A stretch of 64,000 bases of DNA from Isoetes taiwanensis. Taxonomy: Eukaryota > Streptophyta > Lycopodiopsida > Isoetales > Isoetaceae. Made by a program: the position numbers and the translations under genes. Location of the stretch: contig JAJEKV010000046.1 of the NCBI GenBank assembly GCA_021234155.1, positions 1,602,298-1,666,297 on the forward strand, read 5' to 3'. This document shows positions 1 to 10,195 of the stretch, piece after piece; positions within the stretch are counted from its first letter, which is position 1, and every line of letters begins with the position of its first letter. The notes under the pieces were generated by a model, which did no database searches, was not told where the DNA came from, and was given only the letters and a program-made list of their open reading frames with translations.

Positions 1-525
1 CGTTCTAGTATATTATATGGCATGAATACTTGACATGTACAAGATTAGTACACAAACGACCCGAAATATGCATGTCACGTAGGTAGCCTGCATATCAAGA
101 GCCCATAGAAGGTGGTCGCACAACAATACAATAGTATTGGAGTGCATGGCAACCATTTGCGCTTGTCATATTATACTCAATACAAGAAATTCATCGCCAC
201 GCTTTTGGCCAACGCGAACATTTCTCTTTTGTAAATCAGTTATTGATTTTATATATCTATTGTTGGAAAGATTTTCGTGAGTCTCTAGGACACAAAACTT
301 TGTGAAGTAAACTGACAATGGCATTACTTTATTTCCAAATTTGTGACCAATTTACACTTTTATACATTAAGGCAAAATACCATGATTGCAAGATATCTCT
401 TACCTGCCCGTGCATCATGCTTTTTTTTGCTTAAAAAGGATAGTTATAAGTTATACATTATAATTAGCAAGTAAATTTTTAGATTAATGATTAGCAAGTG
501 AAGTTTTATTGCATTGGTAACTTAA

Positions 526-545
526 GATAGATAGATAGATAGATA
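526..545. repeat. GATA microsatellite
   Basis: About five uninterrupted GATA units, an ordinary short tandem repeat. Confidence 0.9.
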
Positions 546-597
546 CTATTTTTACGTCATGCCACATTGGCAGCATCCATAAGGACATATGACGGAC

Positions 598-662
598 CCC
601 CAGAGACTTGAACACAAGATCCCTTAATTGCTAACCCAATGGACTAGCCACTAAACCGAACA
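598..662 (-). repeat. tRNA-like sequence, probable SINE head
   Basis: On the minus strand a B-box match (GTTCAAGTC) lies about 35 bases downstream of an A-box-like TGGCTAGTCCA. This is the spacing of an internal RNA polymerase III promoter. I see no good acceptor stem, so a tRNA-derived SINE remnant is likelier than a working tRNA gene. Confidence 0.35.
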
Positions 663-871
663 AGGGGGAACAATAAAGATATTAGAAAGAATGTATTTGA
701 GATTGAACACAATGTGTGCTGCAAATGGAATGAAACCATCAAAAGAATCCTATCCCACGAATTAAGCAATCATTGTACTTCTTGAGAACTTGATCTCCTG
801 AATATGATGTTTTGTACGAATTGTTTTATTTTGGTAATTTAATTTATGTAGAAACATGTTATTTTTTTTTT

Positions 872-895
872 GGGTTGCCCCTAGGGGGGCAAACC
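872..895. repeat. GGGTTGCCCC hairpin
   Basis: An inverted repeat of about ten bases with a TAG loop, preceded by a T run. Related hairpins occur at 21463-21483 and near 21643, in the same orientation. Confidence 0.5.
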
Positions 896-1171
896 CTCGC
901 TTATATGGGTTTGTGGCATATCCTAGGTACATGCTGGAATATACCTAGGATATGCTGGTGACTGCTCCGAACCTATTGCTCCCTTTAAACTGGCGGTCAC
1001 CTGCATTGTGGGCCGCTGATGTTTGAACGGATAACTGGCAATAGAGAGAGAGCATCTGGCTATGGCGACCCCGAAGAGGCGAAGCCCTCCAACCATTTTT
1101 GGGGGGCAGGGTCTTTGGATTATATGGCTCTAGATCCGTTACTTTATAATCATGGAATCACGCGTTTCTAG

Positions 1172-1660
1172 GGTTTTGGCATCCCAAAGGAAGCACAACG
1201 GACAATCTCAAAGTTTGCTTCTGAGGGAAAACCTGCAGAAATGACACATGGTGATGTTGTGATTGCGGCAATCACAAGCTGCACAAACACATCAAATCCA
1301 AGTGTTATGCGTGGAGCGGGCCTTGTTGCCAAAAGGGCTGCCGAATTGGGCATTATGGTTCGAGCCTTTCCTTCTAGAAGGAAATATATTGGTTGATGGA
1401 GTATGTGATGAAGCGGCTTATGATTTGCAGGTTAAGCCTTGGATATTGGATAAAGACAAGTCTTGCTCCCGGATCAAGAGTTGTTACCAAGTATCTTAAT
1501 GAGATGTACATAGTTCATTACCTGTGTGTGCACATAAAATATGTATGCCCTTACTGCAGTACATGACATATAATGCAGTGGCTTGATGAAATACTTGGAA
1601 ATGCAAGGGTTTAGCCTTGTTGGATATGGTTGCACAACATGCATAGGAAACTCTTGTGAA
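1172..1660 (+). pseudogene. ACO: Aconitate hydratase fragment
   Basis: Aconitase interconverts citrate and isocitrate using a 4Fe-4S cluster. The first piece (1172-1357) encodes GFGIPKEAQ, the signature [14 protein letters not shown] with one cluster cysteine, and [15 protein letters not shown] 71-base GT-AG intron (1358-1428) follows. The next exon starts VKPW and continues into a frame reading APGSRVVTKYL, but a 7-base repeat (ggatatt-like) near 1440-1452 shifts the frame. A second putative intron ends near 1575, and the third piece encodes [12 protein letters not shown], with two more cluster cysteines. The retained introns show a copy from genomic DNA, not from mRNA. Only the central part of the enzyme is present, so it is nonfunctional. 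It runs directly into the NSE4 fragment on the same strand. Confidence 0.85.
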
Positions 1661-1674
1661 CTATAGGAATCAGT

Positions 1675-2033
1675 TGCAGAGAAATGAAGGCCCAACAACT
1701 GCAGATTTCCTTCATGGTGTAATTGAAAATTTTGGAAGAGGACCTCTTTCAGTCAACCAGGATGGGGGTACAAACATTGATTGGTTTGCACTTGGGTTTA
1801 AGGCATCTGCAATTATGGGTGAAGCACATGGGGTCTCAACTATGCTTGGTCCTATTGACATCCAGCCTAAGCAAAGGAAAGTTGCCGCACCAAGAAGGAG
1901 GAATAAACCTGCCGATTGCACCCGTCCAGAACAGTGTGAAGAGCAGGCTGGTGACAGTCAAAAGACTGAGACTGATAAGAACATGGAAACAATGTTCAAA
2001 GTTTTGCGTGTTCACAAGCGTGCACAGCTTGAG
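1675..2033 (+). pseudogene. NSE4: NSE4 (SMC5/6 complex kleisin) fragment, upstream part
   Basis: NSE4 is the kleisin subunit of the SMC5/6 DNA-repair complex. The frame reads RNEGPTTADFLHGVIENFG, then a WFALGF segment, HGVSTMLGPID, a basic QRKV stretch, RPEQ, and the family motif TDKNMETMF, ending at RAQLE. The order and spacing match plant NSE4 as I know it. The frame is broken exactly after GAG at 2033 by the 3' LTR of the gypsy element and resumes at 19044. I see no intron in this stretch. The N-terminal helix-turn-helix part is missing and the neighbour upstream is aconitase, so this is a captured fragment and not the resident gene. Confidence 0.8.
2029..2033. repeat. Target-site duplication TTGAG, left copy
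   Basis: TTGAG immediately precedes the TG of the left gypsy LTR and is repeated at 19039-19043 after the CA of the right LTR. Confidence 0.9.
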
Positions 2034-2608
2034 TGTTTAGGGTCTGGGTTCAGGATCTCCTGCAAGACAGCCCTCGGTGAGGACCCTTGGATCAAACAGG
2101 AAAATCCTAGCTGAGTGTTACGCGTTTTGCAAAGGAACCAGAAAGGGAAAACAGGAAAGAACAACAACCAGTGAAGATAATGATGCTTCCTTGATATCAC
2201 TGAGTGTACATGAGCTCTCGGAAACGAGAGAAAGACTCGAGACAAGGACTAAAACTCATCTAGAAAACTGAGTTCTAACTCTACTCATATATATAGTACA
2301 ATGGCCTTGGACCCAAATTAGATGTTTGGCAGGTTCCGCTATCAACTCCTTGATCAAAGCCTGATTTTCAGGAAATCTGGGGTGCCTTCTTTACGTGCCT
2401 GGAATCATGCTAAGTGCTGACTGTACTTCTGCAGGTGCGTCATTTATCTGTTCTCTGCCTCTTCTTTGGCGTGGTCTTCATCGTGGTCTTCGGCGTGGTC
2501 TTCGGCGGAGGTTTGCTACCTGATGCTTGACCTTGACCTGGCATCTTGTTCCTGCCTTGATCCGTGGTGTGCATGAATAGTCATGTACCAGGACGTATAG
2601 GACTAACA
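2034..2608 (-). repeat. Gypsy 3' LTR
   Basis: 575 bases, TGTTTAGGG...GGACTAACA on the plus strand, matching the right LTR almost throughout. It has three copies of a ggcgtggtcttc-like 12-mer near 2468-2508 where the right LTR has two. A TATATATAT element lies at about 2286-2296. Confidence 0.93.
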
Positions 2609-2624
2609 CTCCCCCCACCAAACG
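2609..2624 (-). promoter_or_regulatory. Gypsy polypurine tract
   Basis: On the minus strand TTTGGTGGGGGGAG abuts the start of the 3' LTR, the expected plus-strand priming site for reverse transcription. Confidence 0.75.
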
Positions 2625-2819
2625 ACACTCAGGAGAGAGAAAAGATGGAACAGACTCAGGAGGAGAAAATCCAGCAACTTCAAAATCATCTTGTCGGGTA
2701 TGAGGGCGGTTGCCAGAATGATAGGTCGTGATAAGCTCCTGCCTGTCCTTGAGAGCCTCAGGAGTATTGAGACCAATTGCAGGATGTGCGTCGATGAGAA
2801 ATCTGGACTGCACCATGTC
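2625..2819 (-). pseudogene. Gypsy 3'-terminal reading-frame remnant
   Basis: An open minus-strand frame runs from the copia junction through the polypurine tract, with segments such as SRFLIDAHPAIGLNTPEAL and PPESVPSFLSPE. It has no family I recognise. It is probably the tail of the extra gypsy ORF or of a further small ORF, separated from the piece at 7345-7618 by the copia insertion. Confidence 0.4.
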
Positions 2820-3167
2820 TGTTGGAATATAAATATGCTGACTAAGCATAATGTGCTGCAACAGCAGTGGTTCAGCACTTAGCACACAGGTGCTGAGAAG
2901 GTGTTGAAATGTACAGAAGGCAGCACTTTGTCAGCACTAAGCACCGACCCTAAATCAGTGCCATAATTAGTGGGCGGTGGTTAAACGGTAGACTACTATT
3001 CTTAGTCTCACCGGTTGTATATATTGATTGTACGTTATGTACTATGCAATGCTCAGAAGTAGAGATTGTATTTCCCATTGCTTTTCTCAATAGATTTGTT
3101 CTTGTCTTCTATTTTATCTCTTGAGTCGATCTTGCGGGTTTGTGCTGGTTTTGCACTAGTTCTATCA
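2820..3167 (+). repeat. Copia-1 5' LTR
   Basis: It begins TGTTGGAATATAAATATG, a form common for copia LTRs, and ends TCTATCA just before the primer site. A TATA-like GTATATATT lies at 3017-3025. No second copy is seen in the window. Confidence 0.75.
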
Positions 3168-3180
3168 TGGTATCATACGC
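3168..3180 (+). promoter_or_regulatory. Copia-1 primer-binding site
   Basis: TGGTATCATACGC directly follows the LTR. It matches the initiator-Met tRNA site TGGTATCAGAGC at the first eight positions and part of the rest. Confidence 0.75.
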
Positions 3181-3491
3181 TTTCTTGAGGGAAGAATAGA
3201 GCAAGCTATTGGAGAAGCATGATTGGCCATCGTTTCTAGGAGTTCTTTGGCTGAGATTTGGTGGTGGAAAATCTCGTTTGCAGCATTGGAGAAGATTCTT
3301 GCTTTTTGGCCTGGAGGACGTGTTTTGGGAGAGTGATTCGGATTTTCCAGCAAGTTCTGGTGTGAGATTCGAGTTTTCCAAGGCCTTTTTGGCGACAAAA
3401 TTCAAGATTCAAGTTTTTTAGTGGGTGCTTTGTTTGGTGACGAATTTGTTTTTTCAACCATCTGTTTGGCTGCTGAAAACAGGAGAAATTC

Positions 3492-4257
3492 ATGGATCCA
3501 TTCAAGTTCTCACAGAATGCAAAGCTCACTAATAATAATTACCATGCTTGGAAGAAGTTCATGGCAAATTATTTGATATTTAGTGACATGGGAGCGGTGT
3601 TTGATGAAGACTTTATCAGCACCAAGTCGGCAGATACTGGCGGGGTAAACCAGAAAGCTTGTGCTCTTGTCAAAATGTTGGTTGAAGAGACAATTGGTCA
3701 TGAAATCAACCATTTTAAGGAGATGTGGTCTCATTTGGAGAAGTCTCTTGATAGCAAGGGTATGGCTACCCAAATGCTGATCCAGGAAAAATGAGACATG
3801 CCCAACTAGGTGACTTCAAATCACACAAAGATACCTTACTCGATGATGAAGCAATGGCGCTTTGGATTACATGGTCGCGGTGGAGTGTCATTCGAAAAAC
3901 AAATTGATTCAAGGTATCTTGGTTGGTCTTCCTCCTTCGTATGATATTATCTCTTCGAAGATTAGGTACAAGGAGAAGATTGATATAGCCAAAGTAACCA
4001 TTCTATTGCAACAAGAGGAGTTGGTGCGTACAAAGGGATGGGAGAGTAGACCATGCTAATTTTGTGTCTACTTCTGGGCTGACACCAAGAAGAAGTTTGC
4101 TGATAGTAAAGACTCTAGGAAGTCAGAAAATGTGAAGTCTGAAGGTAAGAAATCCAAGGAGTTCAAGTGTTGGAATTGTGGTGAAAAGGGTCACTACAGT
4201 TCAAATTGTAAGAAGGAGAAGAAAAGCTCAAAGGATAATGACACTAAAAAAGCACGT
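3492..4257 (+). pseudogene. gag: Copia-1 gag
   Basis: The frame starts MDPFKFSQNAKLTNNNYHAWK, the usual copia Gag opening with a conserved W. It continues to a stop after IQEK near 3794 and resumes in another frame around 3862 (GILVGLPPSYD). It ends with a CCHC zinc knuckle, CWNCGEKGHYSSNC, at about 4170-4211. Gag forms the virus-like particle and binds RNA. At least one stop and one frameshift break it. It lies directly downstream of the LTR and primer site. Confidence 0.85.
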
Positions 4258-4688
4258 TGATCCAACTCTAAGGGAGAGACAAGTGCCGTTGGCGTGTGCC
4301 ACTTTGATCTTTGAATATCCGAATCTTGCAGCGGGGGCCAGCACCTTGAAGGATTTGGATTTTGGACTCGGGGGCCACAATTCATCTTCATCGAGATTCA
4401 GATGTGTTTTCGAACTTGAACCTCGATCTGGAGGTGATGTGAAGATGGGTGATGGATATTCTCTTCCTATCACAAGAAAGGGGATTGTAGCTTTTCAATT
4501 GCATGGACGTGATGTTGTTAGTAAGGTGAGGAATGTCATGTTTGCTCCCGGATTACAGTCTAATATCATGTCTGGCTGCTGAATTTGATAAAGTTGTGCC
4601 ATCACATTGTTCTCGAAATGGAAAAGCCTATCCGCCGGGCAAGAATCCACTTGAAGGAATTGACTTGAAAAGTCGCGGTTCATAGCTC
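4258..4688 (+). pseudogene. Copia-1 protease region
   Basis: Frames here include GGDVKMGDGYSLPITRKG and NVMFAPGLQSNIMS, which match the copia protease-to-integrase stretch (the V..VP....NLLS pattern). The catalytic D-S/T-G motif is not visible, so this part is degenerate. Confidence 0.6.
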
Positions 4689-5740
4689 ATGGGTACTGCT
4701 GGACGCCGCAGTAATGGCTTGTATGTCTTTGATGGTTCAGTTCATAAGACTGAACATGGTCTTGTATGTGCTGATTTGACTGCTGAGCATCTGTGGCATG
4801 CTCGTTTTGGTCATGTTGGAGGCAATGCTGTACATGCTTTGTACAAGAACAAGATGGTTACAGGTATTCCCTCTCTGAAATGTGTCAAGCTTGAGTGTGC
4901 TGCGTGCCATCTCGAAAAGCAACCTCAGCCTCAACAGCCTTTTCCACAGAAGCTATTCATCGAGCAACTCAACCTCTTGAGCCGTGATTCTGATTTGTGC
5001 TATATGCTTGATGTTTCACTAGGTGGAAAGAGGTATTTCTTGACCTTGATTGATGATTTCAGTGAGGTACACTTGGGTGTATACTTTTACCACCGCAAAC
5101 TGAGGTGCTTGGCAAGTTCAAGGCCTTCAAAGCAAAGCAAATCAAAGCGCATTGTGGTTAGTAATAAAAAGTTGAGAAGTGACAATGGAGCTGAATATGT
5201 TTCTAATGCCTTTGATGAGTTTCTCATGGAAGAAGGTATTGAAAGACGATTAATCATTCCTTATGCTCATCCACAAAATGGTGTAGCTGAAAGGAGGAAT
5301 AGATCTTTGCTTGATTTGGCAAGATCTATGATGAGTCACAAGCAACCTGCTGAATCTTTTGGGGAGAGGCAAGAGTGACAATAATATATTTGGCAAATAG
5401 GTCGCCTACTAAGGCAAAGTCGGGATGTGACTCCTTATGAAGCATTTTGGAGAATGAAACTAGATGTGTCTCATTTGAGGGTGTTTGGATGCTTGGCTTA
5501 TGCTTCCATACCCGCCGAGAAGTGAAAAAGTATGGGAAGTTGCATGATGTTCTGTCAAAGCCATCTTCATTGGGTATCCGTAAAATCAGTAAAGGTTACA
5601 AGTTGTATGATCCTTCCAACGGCGTGTTATTTATGCTTGGTCGGATTCGATTCGTTGAAGATGTCAGGTATGATGGTATATCTTCTAGTGATTCTCCTGC
5701 AGTTCACAATGGCAAAGCTTGGATGTTGGAGATCCGATAG
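4689..5740 (+). pseudogene. Copia-1 integrase
   Basis: The GAG-pre-integrase part shows LWHARFGH and CAACH (HHCC zinc site). The core shows the first Asp in YMLDVS, then RYFLTLIDDFS, RSDNGAEY (second Asp) and HPQNGVAERRNR (the Glu). A stop at about 5378 and a frame change precede the C-terminal segment with VFGCLAY-like and GYKLYDPSN-like strings. Integrase inserts the cDNA into the genome. The frame breaks make it inactive. Confidence 0.88.
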
Positions 5741-6180
5741 CGGTTCTGGCCGGTAAACCTCTCTCTCCCTCTCTAGTGGTTTCTCCGGTGAACTCACATT
5801 TGCCCGAAGTGGTGGCACGGGATGATCCCAATCCCACTCGCCCCTATGGTCCATGAGCGGGTTGGTTCCTTTCACGGGAGTCCAAAGACACATGAAGGTA
5901 TTGTAGCACCCGATCCAAAGACTGTTATAAAGACCTATTGTAGCACCTCGCTATACCTCCCGTTGTTGAACCTAGGAGATCAAAGACGTCTCAAGGAGAA
6001 ACAAATTGTTCTGTGGAACCGGTGCAAAGCACACCGTTGTACCTTGTTGTTGAACCTAGGAAATCAAAGACGTCGATGGAAAACAGGAGAAGTCTAATGG
6101 ATCATGTAACCTTGCCTTAATGGCAAAGGTCCAGATCATGTTGATCCACAAACCTTTCATGAAGCGGCTAGTGATCCGCA
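5741..6180 (+). other. Copia-1 integrase-RT linker with a short direct duplication
   Basis: This low-conservation stretch contains two copies of ttgttgaacctagga (near 5960 and 6048), each followed by gatcaaagacgtc-like sequence. The linker of copia polyproteins is normally variable, and no domain is visible. Confidence 0.5.
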
Positions 6181-7345
6181 GCGGCAAAGATGCAATGGAA
6201 GAAGAATACTCTCAATTCTTTGAAGCAAGGCACATGGAAATTGGTTGAACTCCCGGTGATAAGCAAGTTATTGGTCGTAAGTGGGTGTTTAAAACTAAAT
6301 TTCATCTTGATGGAACAATGTCAAAGCACAAAGCTAGACTTGTAGCCAAGGGTTTTGCCTGAAAAAAAGGCTTAGATTATGATGAAGTCTTTGCTCCGTA
6401 GTGAGAATGTCCACTATTAGATCAGTTATAGCCATTGTTGCGATGAAAGGTTGGCCAATGTTTCAAATGGACATTAAGTCCGCTTTTTTTGAATGGTGAT
6501 TTGGAGGAAGAGGTCTATATGACTCAACCTCCGTGATTTGTTGTTCAAGGGAAGGAGCAATTAGTTTGTCATTTGAAGAAAAGCATTTATGGCTTGGAAG
6601 CGAGGCTCCAAGATGTTGGCATACGAAAATTAATGCTTTTTCTTTCTTGAGCGGGGGTTCAGTGAGGCGCTTGTGAGACCCCAATCTTTATTACAAATTA
6701 CATGAAGGCCAAATGTGCATTGTGGTTTTGTATGTTGATGATTTGATCATCACGGGGAGATCTTGATGTGCTGATTTCTACATTGAAGTTGAAGTTATCT
6801 TAGATCCTTGAGATGAGTGACCTTGGTCTTATGCATTACTGTTTAGGTGTAGAAGTGTGGCAGCACTCAGATGGCATCTATCTTACTCAGCAGAAATATA
6901 TCAAAGAAATGTTACAGCAGTATCGGATGCAAGATTGCAAGGCTGTGGCAAGTCCTTTTGATCCAGGCACAAGGCTTGAGCTTGATTTCGATGGTGAGGA
7001 GTGTGATCCCACACTCTATCGAAGCTTGGTAGGGGCGTTGATATATCTCACAGTCACTAGACCTGATATCTCTTTTGCTGTGGGAGTGCTGAGCAGATTC
7101 ATGAGCAATCCCAGGCAGTCGCACTGGAAGGCTGCTAAAAGATTGCTGGCATATCTGAAGGGGACTTCACAGGAAGGTCTCTTTTATCAGAGGTCCTCTG
7201 ATTTCCAGCTGAAAGTCTTTGTTGATGTAGATCATGCTAACTGTCATGATAGCAGGAGGTCCACAACAGGGATGGTCATGTTCATAGGGCCTAACGTGCT
7301 GACATGGTTGTCCAAAAGACAGTCTACAGTGTCAATGTCTTCAAA
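6181..7345 (+). pseudogene. Copia-1 reverse transcriptase and RNase H
   Basis: RT begins with RKWVFKTKFHLDG and KARLVAKGF, with several in-frame stops. It holds the catalytic YVDD at 6731-6742 and a long open frame from 6813 with MSDLGLMHYCLGVEV, TRPDISFAVGVLSRFM and an RNase H segment (DVDHANCHDSRRSTTG, KRQSTVSMSS). The sequence departs from the copia pattern just after SMSS, where E-A-E-Y should follow. That point is the right-hand junction with gypsy DNA. Confidence 0.88.
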
Positions 7346-7551
7346 GGCACGGTGAGCCTCCGCAGTGACATATTGGCACTCCATCAGAAGACAGGTCTGA
7401 AGGTCGAAGGCACTGGCACTTGCATTAGGGTTACAATAATAAATCGGTCTCTTCCCGTAAGCGCGAGTACAATAGCGGGCATTTGAGCAAAGACAAAACC
7501 CGCTTGACGATGAACAGAAGGATCCGGGGAGGTGGCAGCACACTCTAAGAA
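7346..7551 (-). pseudogene. Gypsy sequence downstream of the extra ORF
   Basis: A minus-strand open frame (7618 down to about 7345) overlaps the end of the extra ORF and contains RVCCHLPGSFC and CQYVTAEAHRAF. It has no recognised family. It would join the remnant at 2625-2819 if the copia element were absent. Confidence 0.35.
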
Positions 7552-8535
7552 CTAAGTGAGACCCCAGATAGCATGAGTAGGCGTCTGCCAGCCTTTTTCG
7601 TTGGGGATATAGATCCAATTGCTGGTGCGTTCTAAGGCATCACCGTCAGGCCAGACAGAGCAACGTATAAAGCGGGGATTCCACCTGAGATCCGTGGAAA
7701 TGTGAGCAGGAGTCCAGTCAGCATGCCCATCTATAACCTTGGTCCAAAAGGGGAGACGCCAATCAGAGGTGAGATAGCGTCGTCGTGGTGGCGCTCCCAA
7801 AGATGCATACGGATAATTTTTGGGTTGGGACTGTATCGTGGGCTTCTGAGCCTGCTCCCTGAATTCTCGAATGAGATCTGCTTCCAATGTTTGACACCAT
7901 TGCTCCCAATCAGAAGAAGGGAGCATACTATGTACAGGTGGTGAAACCCATTCCGTGGGGACAGTGTGGCTGTCCAGATATACACGTAGAGTGTTGTAGC
8001 CTCCAAGATGTTGCAAATAGATTTGGGCAAATTGAATACCCTCATCCTCAGACAAATTTTTACGGACTTGTTGCAGGGTCTCGGCACTCCAGAGAGGAAG
8101 ATGAGCAACAAGCTCAGGCATATACTCCTCTTTGAAAGTGTTGGCTTGAGTTGGATCCTGTAAATATTTATTGTCTGGTAACAACAACCATTGAGCGTGT
8201 TCATTGCCACTGAAGACCCGGTGGGGTCCATCATGGAACTTGTCCATAGTATCAGCCAGATGGAAATCATGAAGAACATAAGGCATGGGCTGGACCAGGC
8301 AGAAGATGAAGAATCCAGGATCTTCACAGGTGAGGAGGCCATATACCAAAAGAGCACAGAGGAGTCCTTTATCCTCAATGGAGAGATCTGGCCAGATGGT
8401 GAGAAGATCTGTGCTGCGGAGTGGCTTATGAATTTTGCCGTTAGCAGAATACCACTTGAGAAGGAAAATATGTCGGCGTGAGACAACATAATCCAAGTAA
8501 CTGGAGGGAATGAAGTAATCCCGTGGAATTGTCAT
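7552..8535 (-). CDS. Extra gypsy ORF, C-terminal 327-residue globular part
   Basis: This is the longest clean frame in the gypsy element outside pol. It begins MTIPRDYFIPSSYLDYVV and ends AIWGLT with a stop at 7552. It is rich in W, P and charged residues, with no signal peptide or membrane segment, so it does not look like an envelope glycoprotein. Its ATG overlaps the TGA of the upstream coiled-coil frame (ATGA at 8532-8535). This could be a reinitiation overlap, or a one-base frameshift in what was one protein. It lies on the element's own strand between pol and the 3' LTR. Function is unknown; plant Tat-type elements are known to carry extra ORFs. Confidence 0.55.
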   Translation of the reverse strand: MTIPRDYFIPSSYLDYVVSRRHIFLLKWYSANGKIHKPLRSTDLLTIWPDLSIEDKGLLCALLVYGLLTCEDPGFFIFCLVQPMPYVLHDFHLADTMDKFHDGPHRVFSGNEHAQWLLLPDNKYLQDPTQANTFKEEYMPELVAHLPLWSAETLQQVRKNLSEDEGIQFAQIYLQHLGGYNTLRVYLDSHTVPTEWVSPPVHSMLPSSDWEQWCQTLEADLIREFREQAQKPTIQSQPKNYPYASLGAPPRRRYLTSDWRLPFWTKVIDGHADWTPAHISTDLRWNPRFIRCSVWPDGDALERTSNWIYIPNEKGWQTPTHAIWGLT

Positions 8536-9560
8536 AGCAGCTGCAGGTATATTTCGTGTTGACTCTGCGCTTCTTCAGCAGACTGGAGAGCTTGATTGAG
8601 CTGATGTTCAAGGTCACGGACTTTGTTATCTTTGTCCAGGAGGAGACGGGACTGATCACGAAATCGGCGGTGGGAGTGCGTGGCGTGAGAAGAAGAAGAA
8701 GCTTGAGTAGAGAGCTGAAGTTGAAGACTGGCAATTTCCGTGTCATCTATCAACTACTGTTTTTTGGCTTCAACAACCTGAGCCTGTAAGGGCGTGAGCT
8801 GATTTTGGAGGGTGGAGACTTGACCTTCTAGAAGAGTGATGCCTTCATCACGAAGTTCAACGTGGCTTAACTGATTATTGTAATCTTTAGAGAGATCAGT
8901 ATACATGGTCTGGAGATCAGTGAGGAGCTTATCCTTATCCTTGAGCTGGGCAAGAAGATCTTGGATGGTGGTCAGCAACTGAACCTGCTAGTCGGCAAGC
9001 ATTGCGGTCCGTTCTTCTTCTGCTTTGAGAGCTTCACGGGCCTGTAAGAGGGCAGCGTGCTTATTTTGGAGACTGTCTTTAAGGGACTAAACCTTATCTG
9101 TGGCAGCTTGAAGATCACGTTGAAGAGCATTTGTGGAATCCATGTAATGTTGGATCCCATTCGTAAAATTTTCTTGAGAATCCTGAAGTTTGAGTACACA
9201 TTCTTGGACATCTTGCTGATATTGATAGAGGGCGCGGTGTGAAAGTGGGGGTTGCAGGTAAAAGAGGCAATGATGGTGGAGGACGGATAGAAGGGGTATT
9301 CTGAGAGACTTGCTGAGAGCGGGAGTGTTGGACTTCTGTAGACTGAGAGGATGGAACATAGATGACGGGTTCGCGTTGTTGCTGATTTGGAGGAGAAGAA
9401 GATGGATGAGGAGGGGAAATGTCTTCTTGAAGATTTCGGACAGCAGAAATAATGTTGGATGGTTGTTTCGTGGAGGACTGAGAATCGGCGTCCAAATTTG
9501 TGGGAGAACCTTGACTGGGAATAGGAAGACAATGGTCAATGAGGGCTTGCATGTGAGCAC
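8532..9560 (-). pseudogene. Extra gypsy ORF, coiled-coil middle part
   Basis: One frame with heptad-like, Q/E/L/K-rich sequence runs through DVQECVLKLQDSQENF, LLAQLKDKDKLLTDLQ, LRDEGITLLEGQVSTLQNQL and VRDLEHQLNQALQSAEEAQ. Only three TAG codons (9087-9089, 8988-8990, 8754-8756) interrupt it. All three are in the same frame, and each could have been CAG. The upstream end joins the N-terminal part by a frameshift near 9225. The predicted protein would form a long parallel coiled coil, perhaps for self-assembly. Nothing shows a catalytic role. Confidence 0.55.
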
Positions 9561-10195
9561 CCATAGCAGATTCTAAGCCAGAGGCAGGAGCATGACGGAT
9601 TCTATCAATTTCATAGCACAACCTGTAGAACAAAATTTTGAGGCCAATCAAGATGGTGTGGAGAGTGAATAGCCATGATAGCAGTATGAAAGAACGGCTT
9701 GTTTATGTGGGTGTTCTTGATGGAGTAACCAAAGAACGTACGCCACAAAAACTTCACAAAGCCTTCATGTGCTTTGGCAATGTTGGTGAGCTTATGAGTG
9801 GTGGCCGCATAAGGAGTTTGGCCATACTTGGTAACATCCTGATCCTGTAGAGCAGCCCAAGTTAAAGAAGGATGTCGGATGGACAGATGAAATACCTTCG
9901 CGAGAAGAGCCGGAGTGAGGAGGATGCGAGTGTGATCAACTTCTGTGAGATAGTCTGCGTTGGTCTTGACCAGATGAGCAACAAATTGTCGGAGCTGGAG
10001 TGGATTTGGTGCCGGGAGTTCTTGCCAAGAGAACTCGAATAATCCTGTGTGTTTTGCGACTTCTCGACTGGGACCTTCCAAGGGATCTCTGAGAGTGGGA
10101 GTAGAAAAAATCAGGGATTCAAAGAGAGCCGGATCCCTGGGGACTGTGACTTGAAGAGTGGGGCACTTAGGCGAAGCGGCCATAGCGATGAGCAA
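9115..10195 (-). pseudogene. Extra gypsy ORF, N-terminal part
   Basis: The frame opens MLIAMAASPKCPTLQVTVP; a start at the inner MAAS is equally possible. It runs to 9611, where a one-base shift near 9620 passes it to a second frame (LCYEIDRIRHAPASG, then a P/S/Q-rich linker PPHPSSSPPNQQQREP). The first 190 residues look globular, with FVAHLVKTNADYLTEVD and GFVKFLWRTFFGYSI. They faintly recall the gag-like or mobile-domain proteins found in plant elements, but I cannot assign a family. Neighbour on the 5' side is the end of pol, about 0.9 kb away. Confidence 0.5.

Larger units (their letters stand above)
1..1150. other. Intergenic DNA without a recognisable gene
   Basis: I see no reading frame with protein-like composition here. 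The stretch is AT-rich and holds a short GATA tract, one tRNA-like sequence and one strong hairpin, each listed separately. The last 250 bases are less AT-rich and lead into the aconitase fragment; part of this may be intron of that source gene, but nothing proves it. Confidence 0.6.
2820..7345 (+). mobile_element. Truncated Ty1/copia element nested in gypsy
   Basis: It starts with a 348-base LTR and a primer-binding site, then gag, protease, integrase, RT and RNase H on the plus strand. Integrase before RT is the copia order. The sequence stops inside the RNase H domain near 7345, and gypsy sequence resumes. No 3' LTR is present, so its right end was deleted after insertion. Many stops and frameshifts show that it is dead. 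Confidence 0.88.

Noticed and set aside
598-662. Possible functional tRNA gene on the minus strand
   Set aside because: A and B boxes are present, but I could not pair an acceptor stem or a clean anticodon arm; kept only as a SINE-like remnant.
7345-7560. A 3' LTR for copia-1
   Set aside because: No TGTTGGAATA-like sequence occurs here; the DNA reads as gypsy on the minus strand.
7552-10195. Envelope glycoprotein
   Set aside because: No signal peptide, furin-like site or transmembrane anchor; the sequence is a soluble coiled-coil protein.
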